A stretch of DNA of 64,000 nucleotides, taken from contig NC_018948.1 of the NCBI RefSeq assembly GCF_000304475.1, positions 310,001 through 374,000 of the forward strand. Reading direction: 5' to 3'. This DNA is from Kazachstania africana CBS 2517 (lineage: Eukaryota > Ascomycota > Saccharomycetes > Saccharomycetales > Saccharomycetaceae). Position 1 is the first letter of the stretch. Each line of letters begins with the position of its first letter. Below are positions 45,840-59,151 of this stretch, piece after piece. Position numbers and translations under genes: made by a program. The notes under the pieces are model-generated. The model was not told the DNA's origin. It made no database searches and saw only the letters and a list, made by a program, of their open reading frames with translations.

Positions 45840-47318
45840 ATGTTTAGACAAACGAAAAAGCGTATATCTTCAAGAAGAAACTATGATTCTTCCTTCAATG
45901 AAGATTCAACCATCAATGACTCCGCAATCGACAACGAAAGAGGTAATTTGGACGGCAAACTATCATTTTACCAACAACAACCGCAGGGAGAAATCACATT
46001 AGAACAATTTGAAGAATGGGGAATCGAAAGATTGAAAGTTCTATTAGAAATTGAAGCCCTCAATGCAAGAAATAAATCCATTAAAGAGATAGAAAGCTCC
46101 ATAAAACCAACTCTAACCAAATTTTTGGCATCTGAAAAGCAAAAGGATTACTATTCTCATTTCATATTGAGACTATGTTTCTGTCGTACAAAAGAATTGA
46201 GAGAGAAATTCGTCAAGATAGAGACTCTATTGTTTAAAATCCGTTTCAATATGTTGAATTCTATGGATCAATTAAGATTTATTAAATCTCTAAATTTACC
46301 TTCCCTTCAATTTATTTCCCAAAACGAAAAAACTAAATATTCAAAAGAGTTATACCAAACAGTAAGTTCCATATTACAATTTCAATTGAATTTAACAGAC
46401 GAACAATCAAGAGTGAATTTCTTCCAAAATGAAAAATTCATAAAATTACCTTTTGAAAATGTTATTGATCTCGTTGGTAACCGTCAGGTCTTTCTAAAAG
46501 ATGGATATGTGTATTTACCACAATTCCAACAATTGAATCTAATTGCCATGGAATTTTCTGCCAACTTGGGAAAACAACTGGTAAAGACTTTTCAATTTTT
46601 GCCACGTCTAAATGAAGACGATAGATTGGTACCCATATTGAATCACTTATCCTCAGGTTATACACTAGCAGATTTCCAGTCAAACCAGTTTACTTACACT
46701 AGTGATGAAGAAATCAATGCAGAATCTGTCTGGTCCGAAGAAATATATTTAAATTTCCCATTGTGTATGAAAAATTTGATGGATGGATTGAAACAAAACC
46801 ACCATCTGAGATATTATGGCAGGCAACAACTATCTCTTTTCTTGAAAGGTATCGGTCTCAGTTACGAAGAATCGATTAAATTTTGGACAAAAGCATTTAC
46901 AGACGGTGGGCACATATCGTTGGAAAAATTCAACAAAGAATATCGTTATAACTTTAGACATAATTATGGTCTAGAAGGTAACAGAATCAACTACAAACCT
47001 TGGGATTGTCGCACAATTCTCTCAAAGCCAAGACCCAGCAAAGGTGACTTCCATGGATGTCCATTCCGTGATTGGTCACCCGAAAAACTGTCAACTGAAT
47101 TGTCTGCAATGAACTTGACACAGTCACAAATATCATCTGTATTGGATTCATGCCAAAAGACAGAATACACCGTAGCCTTAACTAAGGTCTTTGAATTCAC
47201 CCACGGTTACAAGGGTAATCCGAATGACTTGGAAATAAATGAACAAAACCATATAGCACATCCAAATTTGTACTTTGAAAAATCGAGACAATGGCAGAAA
47301 AAGCAAGCTGATGTGTAA
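45840..47318 (+). CDS. PRI2: DNA primase large subunit Pri2
   Basis: Pri2 is the large primase subunit of the DNA polymerase alpha-primase complex and makes RNA primers with Pri1. In this 492-residue protein (S. cerevisiae 528), the N-terminal helical domain spans about 50-290 and the C-terminal iron-sulfur domain about 300-460. All four cluster cysteines are present: Cys309 (LNFPLCM), Cys390 (KPWDC), Cys407 (FHGCPFRDW) and Cys438 (LDSCQ). The helical tail is shorter than in S. cerevisiae. It follows DCW1 in the order YKL046C-YKL045W and converges on HSP60 with about 90 bp between. Confidence 0.97.
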   Translation: MFRQTKKRISSRRNYDSSFNEDSTINDSAIDNERGNLDGKLSFYQQQPQGEITLEQFEEWGIERLKVLLEIEALNARNKSIKEIESSIKPTLTKFLASEKQKDYYSHFILRLCFCRTKELREKFVKIETLLFKIRFNMLNSMDQLRFIKSLNLPSLQFISQNEKTKYSKELYQTVSSILQFQLNLTDEQSRVNFFQNEKFIKLPFENVIDLVGNRQVFLKDGYVYLPQFQQLNLIAMEFSANLGKQLVKTFQFLPRLNEDDRLVPILNHLSSGYTLADFQSNQFTYTSDEEINAESVWSEEIYLNFPLCMKNLMDGLKQNHHLRYYGRQQLSLFLKGIGLSYEESIKFWTKAFTDGGHISLEKFNKEYRYNFRHNYGLEGNRINYKPWDCRTILSKPRPSKGDFHGCPFRDWSPEKLSTELSAMNLTQSQISSVLDSCQKTEYTVALTKVFEFTHGYKGNPNDLEINEQNHIAHPNLYFEKSRQWQKKQADV

Positions 47319-47406
47319 ACGATGTATTTATTTTCTTATATATAAACATCTTTTTTCTATATATTTACATGAATTTTTCATCTTTCAACGGGGAGTGGCG
47401 ACTCGA

Positions 47407-49895
<2,489 letters not shown>

Positions 49896-51551
49896 ATGAC
49901 TAATGTAACAGATAGTGATGAGGCCGATGATTCAAGGAGTAATTCATCAACTGGCATCACCAGTAAGATAAGAAAGCAACTGAATTTTACCGACGATTCT
50001 AAATGGAAACAATTCTCAAGTAGAAGATTAGAATTAATTGATAAATTTAACCTTAGTGAACGTAAAGCGAGTGAACAAGATCAACCTATAAAACAAATTG
50101 CTCATATCCTAAGAACAGAATTCAATTATCCACTCCCGACTTCGAATAAATTCGAAAAATTGGTAACAGCTGCTGTTCAATCAGTAAGAAGAAATAGAAA
50201 GCGTTCCATAAAGAGACGTAATGTGGCCCTTATGAAGAAAAATGCAAGTTTAAATAATCCTCGAAGTACAATAACGGATTTCGACAATGAATTCAGTTCA
50301 AACGTATCTTCAAGCTCAACTTCCCCAACTCCTTCCAATATCCCTTTAAATAACGGTACGCCAGATCGTACCTGTAATTTCCGCGGTCCATCCATTGTAT
50401 CCATAAATGCATCAACTAAACTTCAACCAATCTTACATAAACCGTCTTTAGCAAGTAAAAAATCATCATCACCACCATTGTTATCTAATAATATTCAAAA
50501 TATTAATGGTAAATACTCTTTACCGTTGCCTTTGCCGTTACAAAATAAATTAGACATACCGTTTACACACAACCAAGCAATAAATACAATCAAAATCCCC
50601 TCATGCGTAATTCAGCCAAAATTATCGTCGATTACAACGTCAGATACGAGTTATTATTCCAAAGTATTAAAATCAATGATATCTGAACTGCTCGATAATG
50701 TTGTACCACTTTCTGAACAAGAAGAGAAAGACAAATTGACATCAAATAATCTGGCTAATATTTTATCAGATGTGAATCAAACAGGAAATAGCTATTTAAA
50801 ACAATCAGAGATCCCATTTTTTTTGAAAAAACAAATACTGCGAAAGATTCAACAATCAAAGACATGCTCTGGCATATCAAAAGCTTCAGATAATTTAATT
50901 ACTGACATTACTTTTGCCAATTTGAAAATTTTGGGCAAATCATCTTTAAAAATTTCATTGTCCTATATCTTGGAGCGATTTTTCAATAATGATTCAAAAT
51001 CAATGGAATATATTTTAGAGAAATTCTGGGATCAAACAAATCTGTCGCAACTAGCGGTAAATCTTTTTCAGTCCTCAATGAAAAATTATAAAATACAAGA
51101 TTACCCAATTAATGACCTTCAGACTCATCTGTTATATCTTTTAATTGGTTCAATAATAAAAGATTTTGGATTCGATGATACGTTATACCAATTGGGCGAA
51201 ATTGCCTATAGTAATATCATGATTAGATATCCCCTTACATCATCAAGAAATACAGCCATCTATTCAACATTACCAATGAATCCAGAAAAGGCAAATGAAA
51301 AATTAAATAAATCTGTCATTATTAAATATAAAGATTCTTTCCAAGAATTTAACTTCAATTTATTAACCAACAGTCCGCCAACAATAATGGAAATTCTAGA
51401 AAACTGTTCCAAGCTATTTAAAATTGAAGACTTTAAAAAATTTGGTATCTTTCACAACAATGAATTGACCGAAAATGATGGACAACTCAACCAGTTATTC
51501 AAAGATTTGAATTGCCTGAAATTGTCATTAGAATTACGCGAAATTCAGTAA
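49896..51551 (+). CDS. VHR1-family transcription factor, derived copy (A)
   Basis: S. cerevisiae Vhr1 activates the biotin genes VHT1 and BIO5 when biotin is scarce; Vhr2 is its paralog. This 551-residue protein has the conserved DNA-binding block at about 23-103 (KIRKQLNF, FSSRRLELIDKFNLS, KASEQDQ, FEKLVTAAVQSVRRNRKR), a low-complexity Ser/Asn middle and a conserved C-terminal domain (LLYLLIGSIIKDFGFDD at about 410-426). Unlike copy B and Vhr1, it lacks the short TYRxNK element that precedes the block. The first in-frame ATG is at 49896; the frame upstream starts at a GTG. Copy B is 5.6 kb downstream on the same strand, so this is a local duplicate. Its targets are unknown. Confidence 0.88.
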   Translation: MTNVTDSDEADDSRSNSSTGITSKIRKQLNFTDDSKWKQFSSRRLELIDKFNLSERKASEQDQPIKQIAHILRTEFNYPLPTSNKFEKLVTAAVQSVRRNRKRSIKRRNVALMKKNASLNNPRSTITDFDNEFSSNVSSSSTSPTPSNIPLNNGTPDRTCNFRGPSIVSINASTKLQPILHKPSLASKKSSSPPLLSNNIQNINGKYSLPLPLPLQNKLDIPFTHNQAINTIKIPSCVIQPKLSSITTSDTSYYSKVLKSMISELLDNVVPLSEQEEKDKLTSNNLANILSDVNQTGNSYLKQSEIPFFLKKQILRKIQQSKTCSGISKASDNLITDITFANLKILGKSSLKISLSYILERFFNNDSKSMEYILEKFWDQTNLSQLAVNLFQSSMKNYKIQDYPINDLQTHLLYLLIGSIIKDFGFDDTLYQLGEIAYSNIMIRYPLTSSRNTAIYSTLPMNPEKANEKLNKSVIIKYKDSFQEFNFNLLTNSPPTIMEILENCSKLFKIEDFKKFGIFHNNELTENDGQLNQLFKDLNCLKLSLELREIQ

Positions 51552-51663
51552 AAATAGGATGTTATAATTCCCTATATAATATATAACTCTTTTGTATACG
51601 GATATCGAAACATTAAGGAACCTTTGTAACATCAAAAAACGAACGTCAAATTAAAAAATTAGC

Positions 51664-54081
51664 TCAAACAAAAAGAAAGAAAGTAGAAGCTAAAGCGATG
51701 AATAGACCGCCCAGCTTTAAGTTTGCTGCTTTACCTTCATAAGCTGACACCTGAGCTGCAGTAGTTACTGCTTCGCTAACTGCCTTGGAGGAAGCAGTTA
51801 ATGTTTCAATCTTGGTAGTAGTATCAGCAACCGACTGGACAGCAGTTACCGTCGTAGTACCTTGAGAAGAGGATTTGGCTTCAGCTGCTTCGGTGGCGAG
51901 TGGTTGAGTTTCGGTAGCACTACGAGTACTGTGTGAAACATAGGTAGCTCCTTGAGCGTTGGTGAAAGTGCATTCACATACAGTGACAGTGGAGGTAACT
52001 CCATTGCTTACAACTGTGGTGGTGTAATCATTACCAGCTGCGATAGTAGAAACTGTACTGTGAGATGTAACGACAGCACCAGCTGAGTTAGTGGATTCAT
52101 AGTCACACATAACATATTCAGTAACAGTACCGCCGTGAACTAGAGTAGTAGTATAGGATTCCCCAGACATGTCAGTTGGAGTGGAAGTAGCAGGGAAAGT
52201 GGTTAAAGTGCTGACGGTTTCACCATTGGATTTTGTTAAAGTACATGTGCAGATAACAACAACTTCGGTACTAACACCAGCAGTGACAGTAGTGGTGTAA
52301 CTTGAACCACTACCTGAGGCGCCAACTTCATATGTAGTACAAGTAGTATAAACACTTCCTTCCGAGTCAACAGTGACGTATTCAGAAACTACAACAGTTT
52401 CACTGGTACCGCCAGAGACAATAGTAGTAGTGTAAGCACTTAGGGTTTCGGTACTTTCTGCGCCAACAGTGTAGGTAACTTCTGAGGTAAGAGTTGCACC
52501 TACTGAATCAGTAGTGGTGTATTCAACTACAACATAGGTGGAAGTTGAACCCCCGTTAGTGGCTGTAGTTGTGTAGGTAGTGAGAGCAGCAGCACCAGAA
52601 GAGGAAGATGAGGATGAAGCAGGAGCAGAAGAAACAGAGGACGAAAAAGCTGATGAAGCAGATGAAGCAGTCGTAGTAGAAGATTCACCAACAGTCACGG
52701 TAACTGTCTTACCATTGTCAACTGAGGTACTAACACCTTCAGAGACAGCTACACTTTCTGTAGAGTCACTAGTAGTGATAGCGGTAGAGGAGATAGAAAC
52801 AGTGGCACTAGTAGATGGTTCGATAATAGTGGAATGGGAAGCATTAGAACTGACAACACCTGAACTCATTTCCATAATGGAACTTCCACTGACAATGTAT
52901 GTAGTAGCATCAATGATACTACTTCCACCGTTGTCTGTGGTATAGTAGAAGGAGATCAATTCGGTAGCAGTTTCACTTTCATCGGATACAGTAGTAGTGT
53001 AAGCATCTGGAAGAGTAACTTCGGTGAAAGAGTTGGACATGGTGCTGTATGACGATGCGGTGATGTCGGAGCATGATGGAGCAGCAGTACAAACGGAACA
53101 GACACTTGGACGGGTAGAGTCTGGGACAGAGCCAGTGTATTTAATAGCACCAAATAGGATTAAACCGTTGTTGGTTAATTCAAAGTCGTTGGAGTCATAA
53201 CCAGTACCGATGTCAATGTACATCAATAAAGCAGCGCTGACAACAGTTAAAATACCGCTTGAAGAGTTGTAACTGTGATAAATAATCACGAATGGGAAGT
53301 TGATAACGTTGCCGTCACCGAATCCTCTAACAGTCAAGGTACTGTAACCAAGAGTGTTCTTGATGGTGACAGTAGAAGATGAACTAGACATGAAGATGGT
53401 TTGAGATGACATATCACGTGGAATAGTATGGTCAAGGTATAGAACTGCATCTTCACCAACATCGATACAACCTTGACCACTCATGGCAGCGTATTGGTTA
53501 TATTTGACATTAGTGACACAAATAGTACCAGTGTTAACAATGTGATCTTGACCAAAGATGATCCATTTGTCACCACCACCCAATTCAACATCGCTTAGTA
53601 ATGCAGAACCACTGTCTTGGTTGATGTTGATTAAACCAGTATTGGTCCAATCACTGCTAGTAAACTTAACTGTAGCACCGTTAAGTAAATAGCCCTTACT
53701 TGTAACAAAAATATCACCATCGTTCGTAAAGACATCACCACTAAATTTGACGTTAACAGCAGTTAAGGCCTCGGTATCGTCAACCATGAAAGTACCGTAA
53801 TTGTAAAAGCTACCGTAACCTAAAACACTCATACCAATATCCCAACTGCTAGTTTCGCAGATGTATAATTTACCGTAATTAGTTAGTGTGGATAAGAAAT
53901 AGTGAAGAATACCAGACTGGATGAGCAATGTAGAACCCGAAGTAACTGAAGCAGCCAATGGGAAAAAGGTAATACCGTCAATGGCAGTATTACCACTAAA
54001 GCTGTAAGTAGCAAATGCGTAAGCGAAAACACATGATAGCAAAAAGGCTTTGCTGATGAGCGAGTGACTGAGTAACCCCAT
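51664..54081 (-). CDS. GPI-anchored adhesin-like cell wall protein (Hyphal_reg_CWP type)
   Basis: The 805-residue protein has a signal peptide (1-24, ending FAYAFA), an N-terminal domain (about 25-330) with repeated short beta-strand segments such as NYGKLYICET and NTGTICVTNV that resembles the hyphally regulated cell-wall protein domain (Hyr1/Iff and several Nakaseomyces wall proteins), a Cys-containing junction (SVCSVCTAAPSC), a Ser/Thr-rich stalk, five or six diverged repeats of about 43 residues, and a hydrophobic C-terminus (LFIALASTFFLFV) for a GPI anchor. It would be covalently bound to wall glucan and may mediate adhesion; the ligand is unknown. It lies between the two VHR-family genes and is absent from that place in S. 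cerevisiae. Confidence 0.85.
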   Translation of the reverse strand: MGLLSHSLISKAFLLSCVFAYAFATYSFSGNTAIDGITFFPLAASVTSGSTLLIQSGILHYFLSTLTNYGKLYICETSSWDIGMSVLGYGSFYNYGTFMVDDTEALTAVNVKFSGDVFTNDGDIFVTSKGYLLNGATVKFTSSDWTNTGLININQDSGSALLSDVELGGGDKWIIFGQDHIVNTGTICVTNVKYNQYAAMSGQGCIDVGEDAVLYLDHTIPRDMSSQTIFMSSSSSTVTIKNTLGYSTLTVRGFGDGNVINFPFVIIYHSYNSSSGILTVVSAALLMYIDIGTGYDSNDFELTNNGLILFGAIKYTGSVPDSTRPSVCSVCTAAPSCSDITASSYSTMSNSFTEVTLPDAYTTTVSDESETATELISFYYTTDNGGSSIIDATTYIVSGSSIMEMSSGVVSSNASHSTIIEPSTSATVSISSTAITTSDSTESVAVSEGVSTSVDNGKTVTVTVGESSTTTASSASSAFSSSVSSAPASSSSSSSGAAALTTYTTTATNGGSTSTYVVVEYTTTDSVGATLTSEVTYTVGAESTETLSAYTTTIVSGGTSETVVVSEYVTVDSEGSVYTTCTTYEVGASGSGSSYTTTVTAGVSTEVVVICTCTLTKSNGETVSTLTTFPATSTPTDMSGESYTTTLVHGGTVTEYVMCDYESTNSAGAVVTSHSTVSTIAAGNDYTTTVVSNGVTSTVTVCECTFTNAQGATYVSHSTRSATETQPLATEAAEAKSSSQGTTTVTAVQSVADTTTKIETLTASSKAVSEAVTTAAQVSAYEGKAANLKLGGLFIALASTFFLFV
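51903..52590 (-). repeat. Degenerate ~43-residue repeats in the wall protein stalk
   Basis: At least five units start with Tyr-Thr-Thr-Thr (YTTTATNGG, YTTTIVSGG, YTTTVTAGV, YTTTLVHGG, YTTTVVSNG) and continue through a V-rich core to a T-rich end. A more diverged sixth unit lies near residues 357-400. Copies differ strongly in DNA, so they are old rather than freshly expanded. Confidence 0.7.
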
Positions 54082-57000
54082 GGTTATTATTTCTTATTGT
54101 AATTTCTCTTGTTGATATATTAAATAACAAGAATGAAATTGAGAGAATAATCTAGTTGTTTGTTCAGAATGGCACCTCCTTATATATGAAAAAGGAACGC
54201 TAGTTGATGACTTGAATTTGGTATTTATTATCAGGATATCATACTTAAAGACAGCCCAAGTAGGAAAATAGTCGTAAAATGTTGTTGTTTTCAACCGGAA
54301 GAGGCAAATCCCCAATAATGGTAAAGGCTCTCCCGTAAAACCAATAACTTTTGAACTTGCAGTCCTTATTTTCTAACAGCTATTCGAATCTCTCTATAGA
54401 GGATTTTGTAAAAAAGTTTGAATTGATCACGTTCCATATGCCAAAAGGTTTACCGAAATAGTAGATTAACCATGTTTTTTGGACTTCAATAATAGTAAGT
54501 GATGAAGAACTTTACAAATTAGTCGCATTTCTCACGTTGAACTTGTTCTGAGAAATTTTTCTAAGAAAACGAATATTGTGAAATCATGAGAATTATTTCT
54601 TAGTCGCGTCTTATTTTCATCACTGAAGAAAATGATTTTCATGCGTGGGGTTTCCATGTCTCCCTTGAAAATACCTGTTTCAAATATGTGCAACTTCATA
54701 TTTATCTTTAGGATGTGATCAATTGAAACATTGTATTTTTTACTTTTTTCATGTATGGCATATTTTTTTAGCGTAGGCAATTTATGCTAAGCTTATCCAG
54801 AATAGAAGGAGTGCGCTTCCTTTTTAGGCAGATTGGCCAGGAACACATTTCAAAACAACGGAATTATTTTTACGAGCATCTGCATCAAAAACGCAAAAAT
54901 AAGGAGATAAATTTCGGTTATACCATGGAGTGGTTGAAGGGAAACTGCTTCGTCCTCTCTTACAGTGAATGTATTTGTATCGTCATAGTTAGGAATCCTT
55001 CGAGCTTTTGTAACCAGAAAAAAATTGTAAATCATTTGGAGACAGAGAGCAAAAACTTTAACTCACGATTTTCTATCTTTCGAAGACGGCCTGCCTAGCT
55101 TCGGTTACTTACGTCTATCGAGACGGTTTTTTCTCAGATTTCAGCTCCTAGTACAATAAGTTCAAAGTTAAAAGCATCTATAGCTTTATTTTTTACTAGG
55201 AATAGTTACCTATCACAAAACAAGATTATGTCTATGAAAATATTAACAAGATCTGGAGAATTATCTTGAGATCAAAAATATACCTATTTTTCACTACGAC
55301 GATTGCCTCCTTTCTGGGGTCTTCGATCAAAAAATAAAAGTATGTGCCGAAACGCAGATTTTTCTCGCCCTTTTTCCACTGAGAGCCGCTAGGCACCTTC
55401 ATAGTGGTATGAAAATTCCTAACACAAGTCCGAGCATATTTCAAGGTTGCACATACTTGAACATGTCGGATACTTCTTCATTGATCGATGCCACCAATGA
55501 CAATAAAAAGAAGTATGAACTTGTTGCAGTAAACCAGAAAGAAAAACGCTACTCAATTTGTTGGCATAAGTATGTAACTATATGTTCAAGCAACCTACAG
55601 GATCTAGAATCTCAGAGTCCAAAAACAAATTACTTGTCACAGTTCACACGTAATGGAAGAGGAAAGAAAGTTATCGTTTGGGATAAACAAGACATTTATG
55701 GCATAATGATGCATATTTTGTTGCGCTTCATAGTTACGTCCTCAATTGGTAAATTCTATTTTAGAGATTTCTTTCCATTCATTTGTCATGCAAATAATTA
55801 GGTGCAGAGGAAATACGCAGGGTCTAAGAAGAGTTTTTCAGTTTTATTTTATCTAATTGAAAACTCAAACTCTATTTTCTAAGGAAGATAAACTAAAGAT
55901 CCAAGTACGGAATGAAAGAAAGTGATCGCCTATCCCAATCTTTTTCTTGAATATACTCACGATTCCAGTGGCAGAAAGGTGCTCGGGGTATTTGGTCCTC
56001 TGTACTTATTTATTAGCAATCCTTAATGTCCTGACAAGAAGACAGAAAGAAAATATTTTCGTACTTGTTCAAGAGACGTAGGGCACTGTGTAACAACTCT
56101 TTGACAACGGGTTTAAGTTTTGGATTTGTTTTTAATCATTGAAAACCGTTGTTCCCGAATTTATTTCTCATTCCTTATAGGCTTGCTCGAGTTTTTACGT
56201 AGTTCCTATTACAAGGTAAATTTGTAGAACATCACTGTAGAACGTACGTATGCCTTTGTGGAAATAGCTAGGGACAAGTTCCGAAATATAAACCTCTTCC
56301 CCCCCTACATTTACACGCAGGTGGTTTCTATTGATTTAGCGCTCCTGTATGCTCATGTTTATGTCTCTTTTCAGTTTTGATTTTAATGGCACTTTCAATT
56401 TGATTTGTCTTTTATTTCTAAGCAGCAAAAGTTTCGCAGGGTAATTTACGTAGGAACTAGATGTACTGTTCCTTTTTTGTTCTGTTCCAGCTTTTTGTAT
56501 TCAGTAATCTCGCAAGAAACTTTTTGTAAATGCAGACTGTAAGAGATGCATAGCTTTCCCATAAGTATCCGTAGAATGTGTTTTTTACTTTTTGAGGAAG
56601 AATGATTAAACTTCGTTTCTTTTGTAGCAGACTTTTTTTCGAGATGAAGAGAAGATATGCTACCACTATTTCTTCCATAATGAAGGCAACTGTAATGACT
56701 AAGTAATAGGATTTTCGCAAAGCCCATTGGTTTATGGACATGTGGAATATGTTATTCATGCAATTCGGTTATCCGCTCCATAATCTCATTGACGTTACTA
56801 TAATATTTTTCACTCCCAACAATATACAGCGATAAAAATAAAAAATTAGAAAAAAGTGTCCCAATATTCTAGTGCATTACTCGTAATCCCTGCAACCCAC
56901 AAAATTTGTTCCTTTTTGGAAAGTCCACTGAGTCCAGATAGAGTCTTTATTAAAATTCAAACAAAGCAACCCCAGTAGCGTCTGTCATATACTGTTTATC

Positions 57001-57163
57001 AATCATGTTTTCAATGAGGTTAACCCAAAAGCACATATATAAATCCACTGTTTTAAAGAAAGAAAATATGAACAAAAAAGAGAAAGGTTCTTTTTCTTCC
57101 ATTTTTTTTGATATTAATTTGAAGAGAAAAGAGTTTTTATAACCATTTCACATATTATTAGTG
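54082..57163. other. 3.1 kb region without a supported gene, wall protein to VHR copy B
   Basis: This is the longest gene-poor stretch of the window together with 60.8-63.8 kb. Two open frames starting with ATG, 54784-55098 (104 codons) and 55409-55801 (130 codons), have no recognisable family, no strong codon bias and no clear promoter; they could be remnants or orphan genes. A further pair of overlapping minus-strand frames lies at 56446-56759. I saw no LTR, tRNA or centromere-like element. Confidence 0.45.
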
Positions 57164-58921
57164 ATGTCTGGCGTAACTAGTTTACCAACAGCAAAGTCAA
57201 GTTCTTTTATAACCTACAGGTTGAATAAATACTCTGTCGGTTCTTCTGGTACCACAAACAAAATCAGAGAGCAGCTAGGTTTCAGAGATGATATTATATG
57301 GAGGAGATTCTCGAATCGAAGACTCGAACTTATTGACAAATTTAACTTAAGCCACTTTAAAGCGAGCGAACAGGATCAAAATATAAGACGGATCGCCGCC
57401 ATGCTTAGAGAGGAGTTTGGATATCCAGAATCAACCTCAAATGAGTTCGAGAAATTGGTTACAGCAGCTGTTCAGTCAGTTAGAAGAAATAGAAAGCGCG
57501 CTATGAGAAAGAGAGCTGCTGCCTTTAAAGCAGCCACATTAAATGGCAATCACTTCAATATGCCTTACTTTACGTCTCCATCTGCTAACGACCCAATTTG
57601 GAATAATGCGCTTAATTATGCAGCCGCAGATCCTTTTGTTCCCAATAATTTCTCCGTTTTGTCCCAAAGTCCGCCTGGCGGTTTGGCTGTTTATCCGTTG
57701 GGATATCAATCCTATTTGCCTTCTAATATGGTAGAACAACCATATAATATTAATGCATTGCAGTCAACGAATCGGCTTCCGCAAAAAATGTTCAATGAAA
57801 ATCCCAATTATCAATTTATTAATCACAGATATGATTTCACAAATTTTCCTCCAATGAATGGCATGAAAGAGAGTATCACTTCAACGCAAATTCCCTTGGC
57901 CTTTTCAGTCAACATACCGGGAATTCCCACCAATCCTACAGCGTGTGGAGGACAAGGTTATGATGGTATTATTAGAAGAGCAATGTCAGATGTTATGAAT
58001 GCATATTTTCTACTATCTGGTCCAGGTAGAAAATGTGACGAGGAAACAGTAGTAAGAGAGCGAGTTTGCCATAGTATGAAGAATTCGAAACAGTGTCATA
58101 ATATTTTGAATTCAGCGGAGCCTTTGAAACATTTTGAGCATTTGAGAGTTCTTGGCGAAACGGCAATAAAGAAGTCAGCGGCAGAAGTAATGAAAAGGCA
58201 TTTTCAAACTGGGGTAAATCCTTCAATAGAACCTATTTTAACGAAAACAGGCTCTTCCACATGGATCTCTAACTTATCCTTGAAGCTGTTTTCGCCAGTA
58301 GTGAGGATGGACTTATCGCAATTTCCAATGTTCGAAGTCCAAATTGAACTCTTATATTTGTCTCTTGGTTGTATTGTACATGATTTTGGATATGACGATC
58401 CATATATTGCACTAAACAACTTAATTTATAATGAGTTGAAAGATGTTTACACAATACACGAAAATAATAACACTGACGGGAACAGCATCTCCTGTAAGAT
58501 TATAAAGGCGGCATACAATGGTGACAACAAAGAGTTTAACTTTTCCTTCTCCAAAAACAGACCGTTAACAATAGTAGATGTTCTAGAAAGGTTCCAATCT
58601 CTGTTCGGGATGAGACCTAGCAATATTAATCATTTGGCTATGTATTATCAGAATAAAATTGTCTTGGATGATTTTATTTTGTCCGAAATTTTGAAGGCCG
58701 ATACTGAGAGTACGTTGAGTATTGAAATAATTGATTTAAATAAGGAACCAGTGCTGGAATCACAAATGCCAGTAGGGGAAAAAATTTATTCTTACAGCTC
58801 CCTATCGTCAACAGCTCCGAGTAAGATTGCAAAAAAAATAACAATTCAGAGGACACGCCGAAAGGAGCCACAGTGTCGCTGCCACCGATCGCGAATTATT
58901 CATCGTCTAAATCTTTTGTAA
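57164..58921 (+). CDS. VHR1: VHR1-family transcription factor, conserved copy (B)
   Basis: This is the copy in the ancestral place, directly before the YIL055C-like gene, as VHR1 (YIL056W) is in S. cerevisiae. The 585-residue protein keeps the extended N-terminus (TYRLNKYS at 17-24, then TNKIREQLGF) and the DNA-binding block to about residue 112 (NRRLELIDKFNLS, KASEQDQNI, FEKLVTAAVQSVRRNRKR). The C-terminal domain (LLYLSLGCIVHDFGYDD, about 403-419) is conserved with copy A. By family knowledge it would control biotin transport genes (VHT1, BIO5); that is not shown by the sequence. A GTG codon before the ATG is in frame, so I start at 57164. Confidence 0.9.
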   Translation: MSGVTSLPTAKSSSFITYRLNKYSVGSSGTTNKIREQLGFRDDIIWRRFSNRRLELIDKFNLSHFKASEQDQNIRRIAAMLREEFGYPESTSNEFEKLVTAAVQSVRRNRKRAMRKRAAAFKAATLNGNHFNMPYFTSPSANDPIWNNALNYAAADPFVPNNFSVLSQSPPGGLAVYPLGYQSYLPSNMVEQPYNINALQSTNRLPQKMFNENPNYQFINHRYDFTNFPPMNGMKESITSTQIPLAFSVNIPGIPTNPTACGGQGYDGIIRRAMSDVMNAYFLLSGPGRKCDEETVVRERVCHSMKNSKQCHNILNSAEPLKHFEHLRVLGETAIKKSAAEVMKRHFQTGVNPSIEPILTKTGSSTWISNLSLKLFSPVVRMDLSQFPMFEVQIELLYLSLGCIVHDFGYDDPYIALNNLIYNELKDVYTIHENNNTDGNSISCKIIKAAYNGDNKEFNFSFSKNRPLTIVDVLERFQSLFGMRPSNINHLAMYYQNKIVLDDFILSEILKADTESTLSIEIIDLNKEPVLESQMPVGEKIYSYSSLSSTAPSKIAKKITIQRTRRKEPQCRCHRSRIIHRLNLL

Positions 58922-59151
58922 ACAGTAGATTACCAAAGCCAAGAACTGCTTTATAAGATTTTCAACAATAATATATGTTATTAATATTTTAATTTTTTAT
59001 CGAATGAATATATATATATGAAAAATAATATAACTTTACTGATATAAGTTTGTTTTTCATTTGTTCAATTAGTTTGTTATTTTTTTAATGAATATGATTA
59101 TGAATATATCTTTGCTATCTATCATGCATCATTTGTACTCATTACACCACT

